This document shows, piece after piece, positions 10,640-20,866 of a DNA stretch of 64,000 bases; the first letter of the stretch is position 1, and each line of letters starts with the position of its first letter. The DNA comes from Paeniglutamicibacter sulfureus (GTDB taxonomy: Bacteria > Actinomycetota > Actinomycetes > Actinomycetales > Micrococcaceae): assembly GCF_030512175.1 (NCBI RefSeq), contig NZ_JAULBL010000001.1:682001-746000 (forward strand), read 5' to 3'. Both the position numbers and the translations under genes were made by a program. Under the pieces are notes generated by a model, which ran no database searches, had not been told where the DNA came from, and worked only from the letters and a program-made list of their open reading frames with translations.

Positions 10640-11761
10640 TTGGCGAACTAAACCCCGGGATGGCGGCTCTCAGTTTCGATCCGATCAGACTTAGTTTCAA
10701 CCCTGCCGGTCCGGTGGCCCTGACGTCAGGGCCAAGAGCCCCGTCCGTAAATTGCTTGCGGACCGCGTGCACTAAGAATTTCCGGCTTGGAGTCGGCACT
10801 CCCGTCGTCGGTATCGGGGCGGGCAATGTCGTGGACTTAGGCACAACGATAGTTGGGACAGGCACTTGAACGGCTTGATTCTTGAGCACGGCCAGGGCAC
10901 AGTGGTCTCTCAAGAAGGCACCCAAGGTCTTGGACCCGCAGGCCTTGTAACTGAGTTGGGGGTACTCGCTCTGAAGGCGGAGACTCAAGGCACCCGTATT
11001 GACTTGATTCGAGACCACGAGATCCGGGTTACTCTTGATGATCACCAGAATCGCACGGCGTAAAACTTTTGTGTCTGCAATCTTCGCCAGCTCTGAAGCC
11101 GGCTTTTCTGGGGCTTTATTGGGTGTGGGTCTGGGCTTCACTTTCTCGGGCGTTTTCTTGACGACGACCTTCGGAAGCACCTTGGCCCGCGAAGCGATCG
11201 GATGTGCAGACGCATACACTGGCTACATCTGGGATTTCACAGACACCTGTGACATTGGAACCTGGTGATATTCATCGGCAACCGTTTTCAGGAGGGCATT
11301 GACCACCCCGGATTCCGGGTCATCGGTCGACACCACCACCACGTACTTGTTCAGCGCATGGAGCCTGCGGACCAACGGAATGAACCCGCCATCACCGGTC
11401 GCGATGACAAACACTTCGATCCAGGGCGACTCGTGAGCCAACGACAAACGTCAACACACAATTCGATGTCGGCGGCATTTTTGACGTTCTTGTCAAACGA
11501 AAAGATCTGGACCGGATCCACCCCGAATTTCAGGATCTCGCGCTGGAACCCGGCCATCACAGGGCTTCCCCAATGCTCATAGGCGCGCACCACGGCGGTC
11601 TGCGAAGCCACGTCCGATTTCCGCACGATGTTTTCAATTCCGGTAACCAGCTCACCGAGCCGCAGCCCGGTCGCTTCCGCTGCCTTGCCTCCCACAAGGT
11701 TTTCCATGTCAAGGAAAACGGCGACATTGCGCCTGACAGATTTGGCATCCCCCATGCCCAT
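10640..11761 (-). pseudogene. NYN-domain protein with two OST-HTH/LOTUS domains, decayed
   Basis: The N-terminal part is a NYN (LabA/DUF88-like) PIN-fold ribonuclease domain: RRNVAVFLDMENL, KNAADIELCVDVC and VIATGDGGFIPLVRRL carry the acidic residues. Two OST-HTH/LOTUS-like RNA-binding modules follow (VNTGALSLRLQSEYP and FLVHAVRKQFTDGA). A one-base deletion near 11440 breaks the NYN domain between CVDVC and LAHESPW. An in-frame TAG lies at 11223-11225 in the linker. The second LOTUS domain is cut off near 10645. Intact relatives are single proteins, so this copy is probably not functional. Confidence 0.78.
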
Positions 11762-12074
11762 GCTTCCAATCCCCCATTCGTTCGCACGATGGATATCTTC
11801 CCCAAGGCCCACTGCGCGCGATTCGTCGTTTCATCATCTTGGCAGAGAATCCGCAAAAAACCACCGGCCGTCCCCACGACGTTGGATTTGAAAATAGGTG
11901 CTGCCACATTCCGGGGCGACGCGGGCCCCACCAAGCATCATCTCCGCACTGAGAGGTGCCTGAGGGGGGCCAAGACGCCACACCAGAAGTCGTAGCCGAG
12001 ATTGAATGCACTGCCATCAGGAGAAGACCGCCCGCCCCGTTCTGATTCAGGACAATGCTCGAGATTCAGTAGTC

Positions 12075-12245
12075 CGTCGCCCCCGTGAATTGCAAGTGCT
12101 GACGAAGCTCAGCGCGGGGCACACTACCAATGAAATCGGGCGCAGTCTCCACAGCAACGACCGTGAAAACGTTCGCCTACTCGTCATGGGCAGGCTTGGG
12201 CGTCACACCCTGATGGTGTACGCGACATTTGAGGACGCTTATCGA
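12075..12245 (+). pseudogene. Remnant of a LuxR-type DNA-binding domain
   Basis: About 55 residues read like a decayed LuxR/NarL helix-turn-helix: RELQVLTKLSAGHTTNEIGRSL matches the usual start of the domain, and the recognition helix and following VMGRLG are recognisable but altered. No receiver or sensor domain lies upstream and the frame runs into unrelated sequence. It is best read as a fragment of a regulator lost in this decay zone. Confidence 0.5.
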
Positions 12246-12290
12246 GCTACTCCTCCGCCGCCGGCCGGAGGGTTTCCACCACGTCGGGGA

Positions 12291-12647
12291 TCACCAGCTG
12301 ACCAAGCAAAAAGGATGCTTCTGCGGATCGAGATAGACACGGTAAGTCTTCGAGCCAGTTCCCATGGACGTTGCACCCATGGACAGAACTTCAGTTTCGG
12401 CCAGGTCAAGGTCCTTGACCCTGACGTCAATGTGGGCCTGCTGCGGATGAAGATGCCCAGGCCACTCCGGTGCGACGTATGGATCCACACGTTGGAAGGC
12501 TATTGCCGGGCGATTCGGGGCATCGCCAATGCCTACCCAATCGTCGTCGTTTTCCACGCGAACCATGCCCAGCAGCTCCTCGTAAAAACTGGCCAAGCTA
12601 TCGGGGTCTTCGCAGTCAATAACCAATGCTTGCCATGAGCCAACCAT
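12291..12647 (-). CDS. VOC-family (glyoxalase-like) protein
   Basis: This 118-residue protein is a single vicinal-oxygen-chelate domain: it opens with MVGSWQALVIDCEDPDSLASFYEELLGM, read as the usual first strand and helix, and has HPQQAHIDVRV and VYLDPQKHPFCLV as metal-side strands. Such proteins include glyoxalases, dioxygenases and resistance proteins; the substrate is unknown. The start at ATG 12647 is preferred because the 131 upstream codons in frame look non-coding. It is the only intact gene in the 9.1-13.2 kb decay zone. Confidence 0.75.
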   Translation of the reverse strand: MVGSWQALVIDCEDPDSLASFYEELLGMVRVENDDDWVGIGDAPNRPAIAFQRVDPYVAPEWPGHLHPQQAHIDVRVKDLDLAETEVLSMGATSMGTGSKTYRVYLDPQKHPFCLVSW

Positions 12648-13202
12648 GTCCGCACCCTTCCAGGTTCTGGTTTGTGTGGGTTTTCCTGCCCCACCAGTAT
12701 GCGCCGCAGGTTCATTCGCGGCCAGAGTCAGTTCAGTCGAAAATAGTTGTTCGCGAATGCCTGGTCCATACTCATGGGCTCGAGTCTTGAGCCCGATCAG
12801 CCGGCGGAGTGCGTTCCTTGCCGAGCAAGGCTTGAAGTATTTGACTAGCGATTGCCACGGATGGGGGCAAGGGAACGAAGGCCGAAGTAATACCGTGGCC
12901 GCCCCTTGGCCACCGATTGCAGAAGCTCGTACACTCGACGCTCCCCCACGCGCAGCGGTACCGATGGCTACGGCCGACCCGGTTAGCAGATCACCCAGGA
13001 TTCGCCCGTTCATGCCCTGCTGCCGATTCTCGATGCTCACTGTCTCATCTCGCCGGCGCGAATCATTTCAAGCGCAGAAGACTAAACACTAGCGAGCTCA
13101 AAACTTCGAACTGCTTCCCATCCAAACCGATCACCCTGTGGTAAATCAATGTTCCCAACACAAAAAAATGAACAGAGAATAAATCTTGAAGCCATGTCAA
13201 GA
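12648..13202. other. Intergenic stretch without a recognisable gene
   Basis: Frames here are short or are the unlikely upstream extension of the VOC gene. GC content falls toward the right end (after about 13060). No RNA, repeat or promoter could be supported. Confidence 0.5.
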
Positions 13203-13237
13203 TGCTCGCGAAAGGCACGCACCCCATTTCGCGAGCA
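13203..13237 (+). terminator. Strong hairpin upstream of the pilus locus
   Basis: An 11-base perfect stem (TGCTCGCGAAA with its complement), a 13-base loop and a following CTTTTC tract resemble an intrinsic terminator reading rightward. No intact rightward gene lies immediately upstream, so it may insulate the pilus operon or be left over from a lost gene. Confidence 0.5.
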
Positions 13238-13284
13238 CTTTTCATGAGTCAACACGAAGGCTTTACAAGTTCAAACAACTCTCC

Positions 13285-13363
13285 TAGACTCCAAATCAGA
13301 TGCCAGCGGTTGGGGAACCGCCTGGGGGGATTACAAAACGTAATTGGCATCTAATGGGGTCTA
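13285..13363 (+). ncRNA. Candidate structured leader RNA of the Flp/Tad operon
   Basis: Four helices nest into one compact fold. An outer 8-bp stem pairs 13285-13292 with 13356-13363 (one G-U). After a small AAATC/AAT internal loop, a perfect 8-bp stem pairs 13298-13305 (AGATGCCA) with 13345-13352. Inside it sit two hairpins, GCGGTT-GGGG-AACCGC (13306-13321) and ATTAC-AAAAC-GTAAT (13330-13344), joined by CTGGGGGG, which makes a three-way junction. It lies 106 bases before the flp start codon. It does not match the c-di-GMP, SAM, ZTP, cobalamin or glycine riboswitch consensus patterns I know. A cis-regulatory RNA is inferred; the pairings are seen directly. Confidence 0.5.
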
Positions 13364-13413
13364 ATTTATCTTGGGGACCACTTCATTCCGCCAAAATTTC
13401 TCATCAAGAATGA

Positions 13414-13438
13414 TTCGCTGGGGGCGAAAGAATTTCGC
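13414..13438 (+). promoter_or_regulatory. Mutually exclusive hairpins just before the flp ribosome site
   Basis: The segment GCGAAA (13424-13429) can pair upstream with TTCGC (13414-13418, loop TGGGG) or downstream with TTTCGC (13433-13438, loop GAA). Both cannot form together. The pair lies 20 bases before the GGAG ribosome site at 13459-13462, so it could act as a switch element; this is inference. Confidence 0.35.
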
Positions 13439-13469
13439 ACCTTCTTGACGTAGAAAATGGAGTTTCATC

Positions 13470-13679
13470 ATGAACACCTTGTTCGCAAACATCTACATTG
13501 GCCTGTCCACCGTCGCCGGCAGGCTGCGCCGCGAGGAAAAGGGGGCCACCGCCGTTGAGTACGGCATCATGGTCGGGCTGATCGCGGTTGTGATCATTGC
13601 GGCGGTGGGGTTCCTCGGCGAGGACATCAGAGGGCTGTTCCAACAGGTAGTCACCGCCATCCCCGGGGGTAACGCTTAG
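13470..13679 (+). CDS. flp: Flp-family type IVb pilin
   Basis: This is the major pilin of a Tad/Flp tight-adherence pilus. The 69-residue prepilin has a leader rich in charged residues ending RREEKG, then ATAVEYGIMVGLIAVVI, the hydrophobic assembly helix with the conserved Glu-Tyr pair; cleavage is expected after the Gly. GGAG lies seven bases before the ATG. The gene is set apart from the rest of the locus by a 117-base gap with a hairpin, as expected for a highly expressed subunit. Confidence 0.93.
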   Translation: MNTLFANIYIGLSTVAGRLRREEKGATAVEYGIMVGLIAVVIIAAVGFLGEDIRGLFQQVVTAIPGGNA

Positions 13680-13696
13680 GAACTGCGGTAGCAGAC

Positions 13697-13742
13697 GTGG
13701 TTCACCGGGTTGCTGGTCATGTAAAGGCGCCCGGCGAACCAC
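13697..13742 (+). terminator. Intercistronic hairpin after flp, possible attenuator
   Basis: GTGGTTC and CCGGG on the left pair with CCCGG and GAACCAC on the right, with one mismatch and a 20-base loop. It lies between flp and the TadE-like gene and has no T-run. It may stabilise or partly terminate the flp message so that pilin exceeds assembly proteins. Confidence 0.4.
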
Positions 13743-13796
13743 TCCATCCTATTTCCATCGCGAACCACTCCACATAACGAACCTCGGGAGACGACT

Positions 13797-14183
13797 ATGC
13801 GGCACATCTACAGACGGGAGGAGGGTGCTTCAGCCGTAGAATTCGCCTTGGTCCTCCCATTACTCCTTGCCTTGCTGCTGGGGATTATTGAGTTTGGGTT
13901 TCTGTTCAATCAACAGGTCTCCGCAACTCAGGTTGCCCGAGAAGTAGCACGCGCAGTCGCTGTCCATACTGAAACAACACCGCTGAATTTGAACGCGCTC
14001 CTGCCACAAATGGCTCCGTTGCTAGATCCGGCGAACGTAACGATCCTGCCGGCAACGCCGGTATGCACAGCCAGTACGACCGACTCGCGGGTCACCATCA
14101 CTGTCCAGGTAACGAATTCGTCCTTGTTGGGCATTGGGCCCGACACGATAACGGGGAAGGCGTCAATGCGATGCGGTGGATAA
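13797..14183 (+). CDS. TadE-family pseudopilin-like protein
   Basis: This is a minor pilus component of the TadE family. The 128-residue protein starts with a short basic leader (RHIYRREEGASAVEFALVLP), whose G-A-S-A-V-E-F motif resembles a prepilin peptidase site. A single membrane helix follows and then an extracytoplasmic domain with two cysteines that could form a disulfide. GGGAG precedes the ATG at 13797. It overlaps the next gene by 13 bases. Confidence 0.85.
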   Translation: MRHIYRREEGASAVEFALVLPLLLALLLGIIEFGFLFNQQVSATQVAREVARAVAVHTETTPLNLNALLPQMAPLLDPANVTILPATPVCTASTTDSRVTITVQVTNSSLLGIGPDTITGKASMRCGG

Positions 14184-15202
14184 CCAGGACTCCCACATCC
14201 AACCAACGGGACAGCGAGCGCGGTGCAAGTGCAATTATCGTCGCAATCGTGATGGTCGCACTACTAGGATTCGCTGCTATCTCAATCGATGTGGGGCGCA
14301 TCTACTGGGAACGAGTCCAGCTGCAAAACGGCGCTGATTCCGCAGCGATTTCGGTTGCTCTGGATTGCTCGAAAGGCGCATGTACTGCCGGGGAAGCGAC
14401 GGCTCCCGGGTTCGCCAATGACAACGCCAACGATGCTCACACGAAGATTGAATCGATCACTTATCCGAAACCCGGAACCGTGCGCGTCACAACAGGTGCC
14501 TTGTCAGCGTCGGGGAACGAGGGCTTGGGCATGACGTTCGCAAACATTTTTGGCCTCTCCGAAGTTTCTGTTCCGGCCACTGCGGAGGCTTCCTGGGGGC
14601 CACCCAAGACCACTGCCTCCTTCCCATGGACGGCCCCGTTGTGTGCGTTCAAGAGTCTCCTCAGCCAAGAGCAGCTGGATGACCTTGCGGAATTTGGGCA
14701 CTTTGACGGCGCGCCGAGCAACGAGCGGATCACGCTTCGATCGGATAAGAACGCACCGGAGATTCCCGAGTGTGTCGGCCAGCCGGGTTATGTGAACGGT
14801 GGTTTCGCATGGATCGATTACGACGCCGCCAATTGTCAAGCAACGATCGACCTGTCCAGCGGCGACCCTGTAGCCGGCAGTGACCCAGGAAACAACATCC
14901 CTCAGACCTGCAAGGACGCGCTGGATAATGCGATGGACCATCCAATCCTGTTTCCTATTTTCGACACGTCCAGCGGCACGGGGAATACCGGAACGTACGA
15001 CATCTACGGGCACGGCGCATTCCAAATTACCGGGTACCAATTTTCCGGCTACACAAAAATCGACCCATTGGCGCCACCTTGCGACGGCGGAAACGCACGT
15101 TGCCTACAGGGCTTTTTCACTCTCTATTCGGAGATGGGAGACGGCGGAGAAATCTCAACCGGTCCTTCACTCGGGGGGACCGTTGTCCGCCTAACGAAGT
15201 AA
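14171..15202 (+). CDS. TadG-like pilus assembly protein
   Basis: The N-terminal region RGASAIIVAIVMVALLGFAAI is the membrane helix of the TadE/TadG (Flp pilus assembly, putative Tad) family, followed by DVGRIYWERVQLQNGADSAA, the typical helix after it. The remaining about 270 residues form a secreted region with several cysteines. An ATG at 14171 inside the previous gene is chosen, because the open frame further upstream only covers TadE in another frame. It is 343 residues long. Function is inferred from locus and N-terminus. Confidence 0.8.
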   Translation: MRWITRTPTSNQRDSERGASAIIVAIVMVALLGFAAISIDVGRIYWERVQLQNGADSAAISVALDCSKGACTAGEATAPGFANDNANDAHTKIESITYPKPGTVRVTTGALSASGNEGLGMTFANIFGLSEVSVPATAEASWGPPKTTASFPWTAPLCAFKSLLSQEQLDDLAEFGHFDGAPSNERITLRSDKNAPEIPECVGQPGYVNGGFAWIDYDAANCQATIDLSSGDPVAGSDPGNNIPQTCKDALDNAMDHPILFPIFDTSSGTGNTGTYDIYGHGAFQITGYQFSGYTKIDPLAPPCDGGNARCLQGFFTLYSEMGDGGEISTGPSLGGTVVRLTK

Positions 15203-15242
15203 CTGAATACATTCAAAGAAGCATTAGCCTTGGGGGCACACA

Positions 15243-15986
15243 ATGAAAACTCGGCTGCTTGGGGGCATAGCAGCACTGGTACTGGCAATCGTCGGTACGG
15301 TTCTACTCCTCACCTACGTGCAAGGCGCGGACGCCCGCGCACAATCCTCGCTCGATCCCGTAAAGGTCCTCATCGCCACACGCGACGTGCCTGCCGGCAC
15401 CCCGGTCGCCGAACTGGCCACAGCATTCAAGGAGCAGAGCCTGCCGGCGGTCGCCGTGCCGAAGGATGCGCTGGACACGCTCGCGGACCAGGACGGCAAG
15501 GTCTTGGCGCAGGCGGTTACCGCTGGTGAACAGCTCCTCGCGGCCAAACTCGTCACAGAGGATTCGCTCCTCACCCCCGGGACCGTCGAGGTCCCCAAAG
15601 GAAAACAGGAGATCACCGTCCTTCTGGAGCCCGAGCGCGTGGCCGGCGGCAACCTCCGCGCCGGGGACACCGTGGGTGTCTTCGGCAGCTTCACCGTCAA
15701 GGAAAAGAACGACAAGGACGCCGATGAAGTCGAGATCACCAAGCTCCTCGACGAGCAGGTCCTGGTCACCGCCATCCAGATCGCGGCAGGCGAGGCGGAA
15801 AGCACCGCCGAGGGAGCTGCGGCACTGCCGGTAGGTTCGGCCTATGTCACCTTCGGCGTCGACTCCGCCCAAGCGGCCAAGATCATCCACACCCGCGAGT
15901 TCGGCCTGGTCTGGCTGACCAAGCAGAACGAGGACACCGCCAAGGGCGACACCCGCGTCTGGGAAATCAACCAGGTGCTGAAATGA
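15243..15986 (+). CDS. cpaB: Flp pilus assembly protein CpaB/RcpC
   Basis: The 247-residue protein has an N-terminal membrane helix and a SAF domain (VLIATRDVPAGTPVAELATAF), as in CpaB/RcpC periplasmic assembly proteins. In Gram-positive hosts it would sit on the outer face of the membrane with no secretin partner. The ATG is at 15243, and the stop codon overlaps the tadZ start (ATGA). Confidence 0.85.
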   Translation: MKTRLLGGIAALVLAIVGTVLLLTYVQGADARAQSSLDPVKVLIATRDVPAGTPVAELATAFKEQSLPAVAVPKDALDTLADQDGKVLAQAVTAGEQLLAAKLVTEDSLLTPGTVEVPKGKQEITVLLEPERVAGGNLRAGDTVGVFGSFTVKEKNDKDADEVEITKLLDEQVLVTAIQIAAGEAESTAEGAAALPVGSAYVTFGVDSAQAAKIIHTREFGLVWLTKQNEDTAKGDTRVWEINQVLK

Positions 15987-17175
15987 GCCGCTTTCTGCTC
16001 CTGACCGACTCCGCCGAGTTCGAACGCCGCGTCCTGGCCGCCGTCAAGGGTGCCATGCCCGGCGCCGTCCAGCGCATCCCAGCCGGGGCCGCCAACCTCT
16101 CGCCGCACGATCTGCTCGCTCGCAGCATCGGCGAGACGACCGACGTCGTCCTCCTGGGCCCGGACACTGACCGTGAGGCCGCCCTCCGACTGGCCACCGC
16201 GCTGGACCTGCTGAACCCCGACATCTCCGTGGTGCTCACCGCCGGCGCGGATCCGCAGCTGGTCATGCTTGCCATGCGTGCCGGTGTCCGGGATATCACG
16301 GAACCCGATGCCGATCCCGCCACCCTGCGCGTGCTCCTGGAGCGCGCCTGCCTGTCCACGGACGGGCGGCGGCGCCAGTCCGGCGAAGGCGGTTCCAATG
16401 AACGACGCCGGGGTCGCGTCGTTGCGGTCATGTCGCCCAAGGGCGGCGTGGGCAAGACCACGGTGGCGACCAACCTTGCCGTCGGGCTGGCGAAGACCGC
16501 CCCGATGGGGGTAGTGATCGTGGACCTGGACCTGCAGTTCGGCGACGTCGCCGGCGCCCTTAACGTGGATCCCGAGCACACCATCACAGACGCCGTCTTC
16601 GGCGCAGCCGTCCAGGACTCAATGGTCCTCAAGGCCTTCCTGACGGTCGACGACACAGGTGTCTACGCGCTATGCGGGCCCAAGAGCCCGGCCGACGCGG
16701 ACCTCATCACCCCGGAACAGGTCGCCGTGCTGATCAACCAGCTCGCGGCCGAGTTTCGGTACGTGGTCCTGGACACGGCACCCGGCCTCGGCGAACACCT
16801 GCTCGCGGCGCTCGAACAGGCCACCGACGCCGTGTGGGTGTGCGGCATGGACGTGCCCAGCATCCGCGGGCTGAACACGGGGTTCGGCGTCCTGCGCGAG
16901 CTCCAGCTCATCCCACAGGGGCGCCACGTGGTGCTGAACTTCGCGGACCGTCGCAGCGGCCTCACTGTCCAGGACGTCGAGGCCTCCATCGGGGTCCCGG
17001 TCGACGCCGTGGTCCCCCGGTCCCGCGCCGTCCCGCTCAGCACCAACAAGGGGACGCCGTTGCTGACCGACCACTCGCACGATGCCGCGGCACGCGGACT
17101 GATGAAGCTTGCGCGCCGCTTCGACGCCGACCAATCAGCCAGCAACCGCAAGATCCACCGCAGGGAAGTGGTCCG

Positions 17176-17179
<4 letters not shown>
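15983..17179 (+). CDS. tadZ: TadZ/CpaE-type ParA-like ATPase
   Basis: This is a localisation ATPase of Tad pilus systems. Residues 1-135 form a receiver-like domain without a clear phospho-acceptor pattern. The second half is a MinD/ParA-type domain with the deviant Walker A motif SPKGGVGKTTVATN near residue 150 and VIVDLDLQFGD as the Walker A' region. The 398-residue length is typical. It overlaps cpaB and tadA by four bases each (ATGA), so the three are translationally coupled. Confidence 0.87.
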
Positions 17180-18746
<1,567 letters not shown>

Positions 18747-18753
<7 letters not shown>

Positions 18754-19703
18754 CCATGGAGGGGATCCTGCTCGCAGCCGGTCTACTCGCTGGGCTCACC
18801 GCCATGTTGTTGCTGTTGTTGGTGGTGCTGAGGCCCGTCAGCGCCGAGGTGCCCATCGAACGACGCCGGATGGGCGAGGCGGCCCTTCAGTCGCCGTCCC
18901 TGCTCAGCCGCTTCAGCGGTGCGACGGTCAGGGCCGTGGAGCGCAACGCGACCGCAAGGGCGGGCGGGCCCTTTGGACGGGGCGCGCTGCAGGCCGCGGG
19001 CGTCAAACAGGATCCGGCGGAATTCCTGGTCCTCGTAGGGTCCGCGGCCCTGGCCGCCGGCGTGCTCGGCCTGCTCCTGGGCGGAGCCGGTCTCGCCGTG
19101 CTCCTGGCGTTCCTGACCCCGGCCGGCGCCTGGGCTTTCCTGCAAATACGCGCAGAACGACGTAGGACCAAATTCGAAGACCAACTGCCGGACATGATCA
19201 TGACCATCTCCGGCAGCCTGCGTGCGGGACACTCGGTGTTGCGCGCCCTCGACGGCGCAGCACAGGAGTTCGATTCGCCGATGGCCGAGGAATTGGGCCG
19301 AATCGTCAATGAGTCACGGGTGGGGCGCGACGCCGAACAGACGATGTTGGAGACCGCGGTGCGCATGAGGTCTGAGGACTTCTCCTGGGTGGCCGGGGCG
19401 ATCCAGATCAACCGCGAGGTCGGCGGAGACCTGGCCGTGGTGTTGGACCAGGTCGGCGAGACGATCCGCGAGCGTTCCCAAATCAAGGGACAGGTGAGGG
19501 CCCTGTCCGCTGAGGGCAAGTTCTCGGCGTACATCCTGGTGGGACTGCCGTTCGGGATCAGCGGCCTGTTGTTCCTTATGAATCCGGGCTACATCGGGAC
19601 ACTATTCAGCCATCCACTGGGCATCGGCATGCTCGTGGTGGGTGGCATCATGATGGCGATCGGCTCCTTCTGGATGAGCCGCATGGTCAAGATCAAGTTC
19701 TAG
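18747..19703 (+). CDS. tadB: TadB inner-membrane platform protein (T2SSF)
   Basis: This is a type II secretion F-domain protein forming the pilus platform with TadC. The 318-residue protein has an N-terminal helix pair, the cytoplasmic T2SSF core (LPDMIMTISGSLRAGHSVLRAL) and two C-terminal membrane segments. A GTG at 18747 overlaps tadA by seven bases; a GTG at 18750 and an ATG at 18756 are alternatives. Confidence 0.88.
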
Positions 19704-19713
19704 GGGGAAGACC

Positions 19714-20607
19714 ATGGGAATAACAGCCATCGGATGGATATCCATAGCGCTGGTGGTGCTGCCGCTCTCGTTCATCGTGTGGGGATTCGTCTCGGTGGAC
19801 CGCAACCAACTGGTGCTGGTGCGGCAAAACCTTTCGAGGTCCGCAGTGGCAACCGGCGAAGAAATCAAAAGCAGCGGCGACAACGAATTCGCGGCACTGG
19901 CCCGGCGTCTGACACCCGGCAGCTACGCGGCGAAACTGGACCGCATGCTGGCCATGGCCGGCCGGACGGCATCGTGGCCGTTGGATCGCGTGTTGATGAT
20001 GAAGCCGTTGTTGGCGCTGGGCGGTGCCCTGATGGGTGTCCTCCTGTTTTCGTCCAACCCGGGAACGGGCATATTCGTTCTCGGCGTGGCCCTGACGGCA
20101 TTCGGTTATTTCCTGCCGGACCTCCTGGTCTACAACAACGGCATCAAGCGCCAGCAGGCGATCCAGTTGGAGCTGCCCAACACGCTGGACCAACTGCTGA
20201 TCTCTGTTGAGGCGGGGCTGGGTCTGGAATCCGCCATGGCACGTGTGGCCGCGGGAGGACAGGGTCCTCTGGCGGAGGAAATGGGACGCACACTCCAGGA
20301 GATGCAGGTGGGTCGTTCGCGCAGGGAAGCCTACGCCGCGATGGCCGACCGCTCCTCCGTTGCGGACCTCAAGTCCTTCGTCCGGGCGGTAGCCCAGGCA
20401 GACAAGTACGGGATTGGCATCGCAAGGGTGTTGCGGACGCAGGCGGGCCAAATGCGCATCAAGCGCCGGCAGCGGGCCGAGGAAACGGCGATGAAGTTGC
20501 CGGTCAAGATCCTGTTTCCGCTTTTGGTTTTCATTTTCCCGACGCTGTTCATCGTGATCCTGGGGCCGGCGGCCATCAACATCATGAAGAGCGGGATCTT
20601 TGGCTGA
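19714..20607 (+). CDS. tadC: TadC inner-membrane platform protein (T2SSF)
   Basis: This is the second platform protein of the pilus. The 297 residues include a T2SSF domain (LPNTLDQLLISVEAGLGLESAM, SFVRAVAQADKYGIGIARVL) and a C-terminal membrane helix. A GGGGGA ribosome site lies upstream. It is the last gene of the locus; no prepilin peptidase is encoded in this window. Confidence 0.88.
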   Translation: MGITAIGWISIALVVLPLSFIVWGFVSVDRNQLVLVRQNLSRSAVATGEEIKSSGDNEFAALARRLTPGSYAAKLDRMLAMAGRTASWPLDRVLMMKPLLALGGALMGVLLFSSNPGTGIFVLGVALTAFGYFLPDLLVYNNGIKRQQAIQLELPNTLDQLLISVEAGLGLESAMARVAAGGQGPLAEEMGRTLQEMQVGRSRREAYAAMADRSSVADLKSFVRAVAQADKYGIGIARVLRTQAGQMRIKRRQRAEETAMKLPVKILFPLLVFIFPTLFIVILGPAAINIMKSGIFG

Positions 20608-20866
20608 TCCAGGCCACCCCGTTTTTTGGTAAATCCTCCACCGGAATCCAGGAGGAGGGATTGGGTCTCGACCTTGACGGACCAATGCACACAATGGCGG
20701 CGGAAGGGCGCGCACCAACGGCTGGCCTCGGAGTTCAAACCCAGGCAATCATGGATCGTTTCCCCGTTCACTCTTGCTGCTGTATCGGTTCCAGGTCCTC
20801 CCCGGCAATCGGTTTTCCTCACTCTGGTGCGTTGTGGGCGCGTTTGGCGAGGTTCTCTGTTCGCAG

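Noticed and set aside
12291-13040. N-terminal extension of the VOC protein to 249 residues
   Set aside because: The extra 131 residues do not resemble protein sequence of the family and the domain starts naturally at ATG 12647.
13285-13363. Assignment of the pilus leader to a c-di-GMP riboswitch
   Set aside because: Attractive because c-di-GMP often controls pili, but the conserved class I and class II core sequences are absent, so no known class is claimed.
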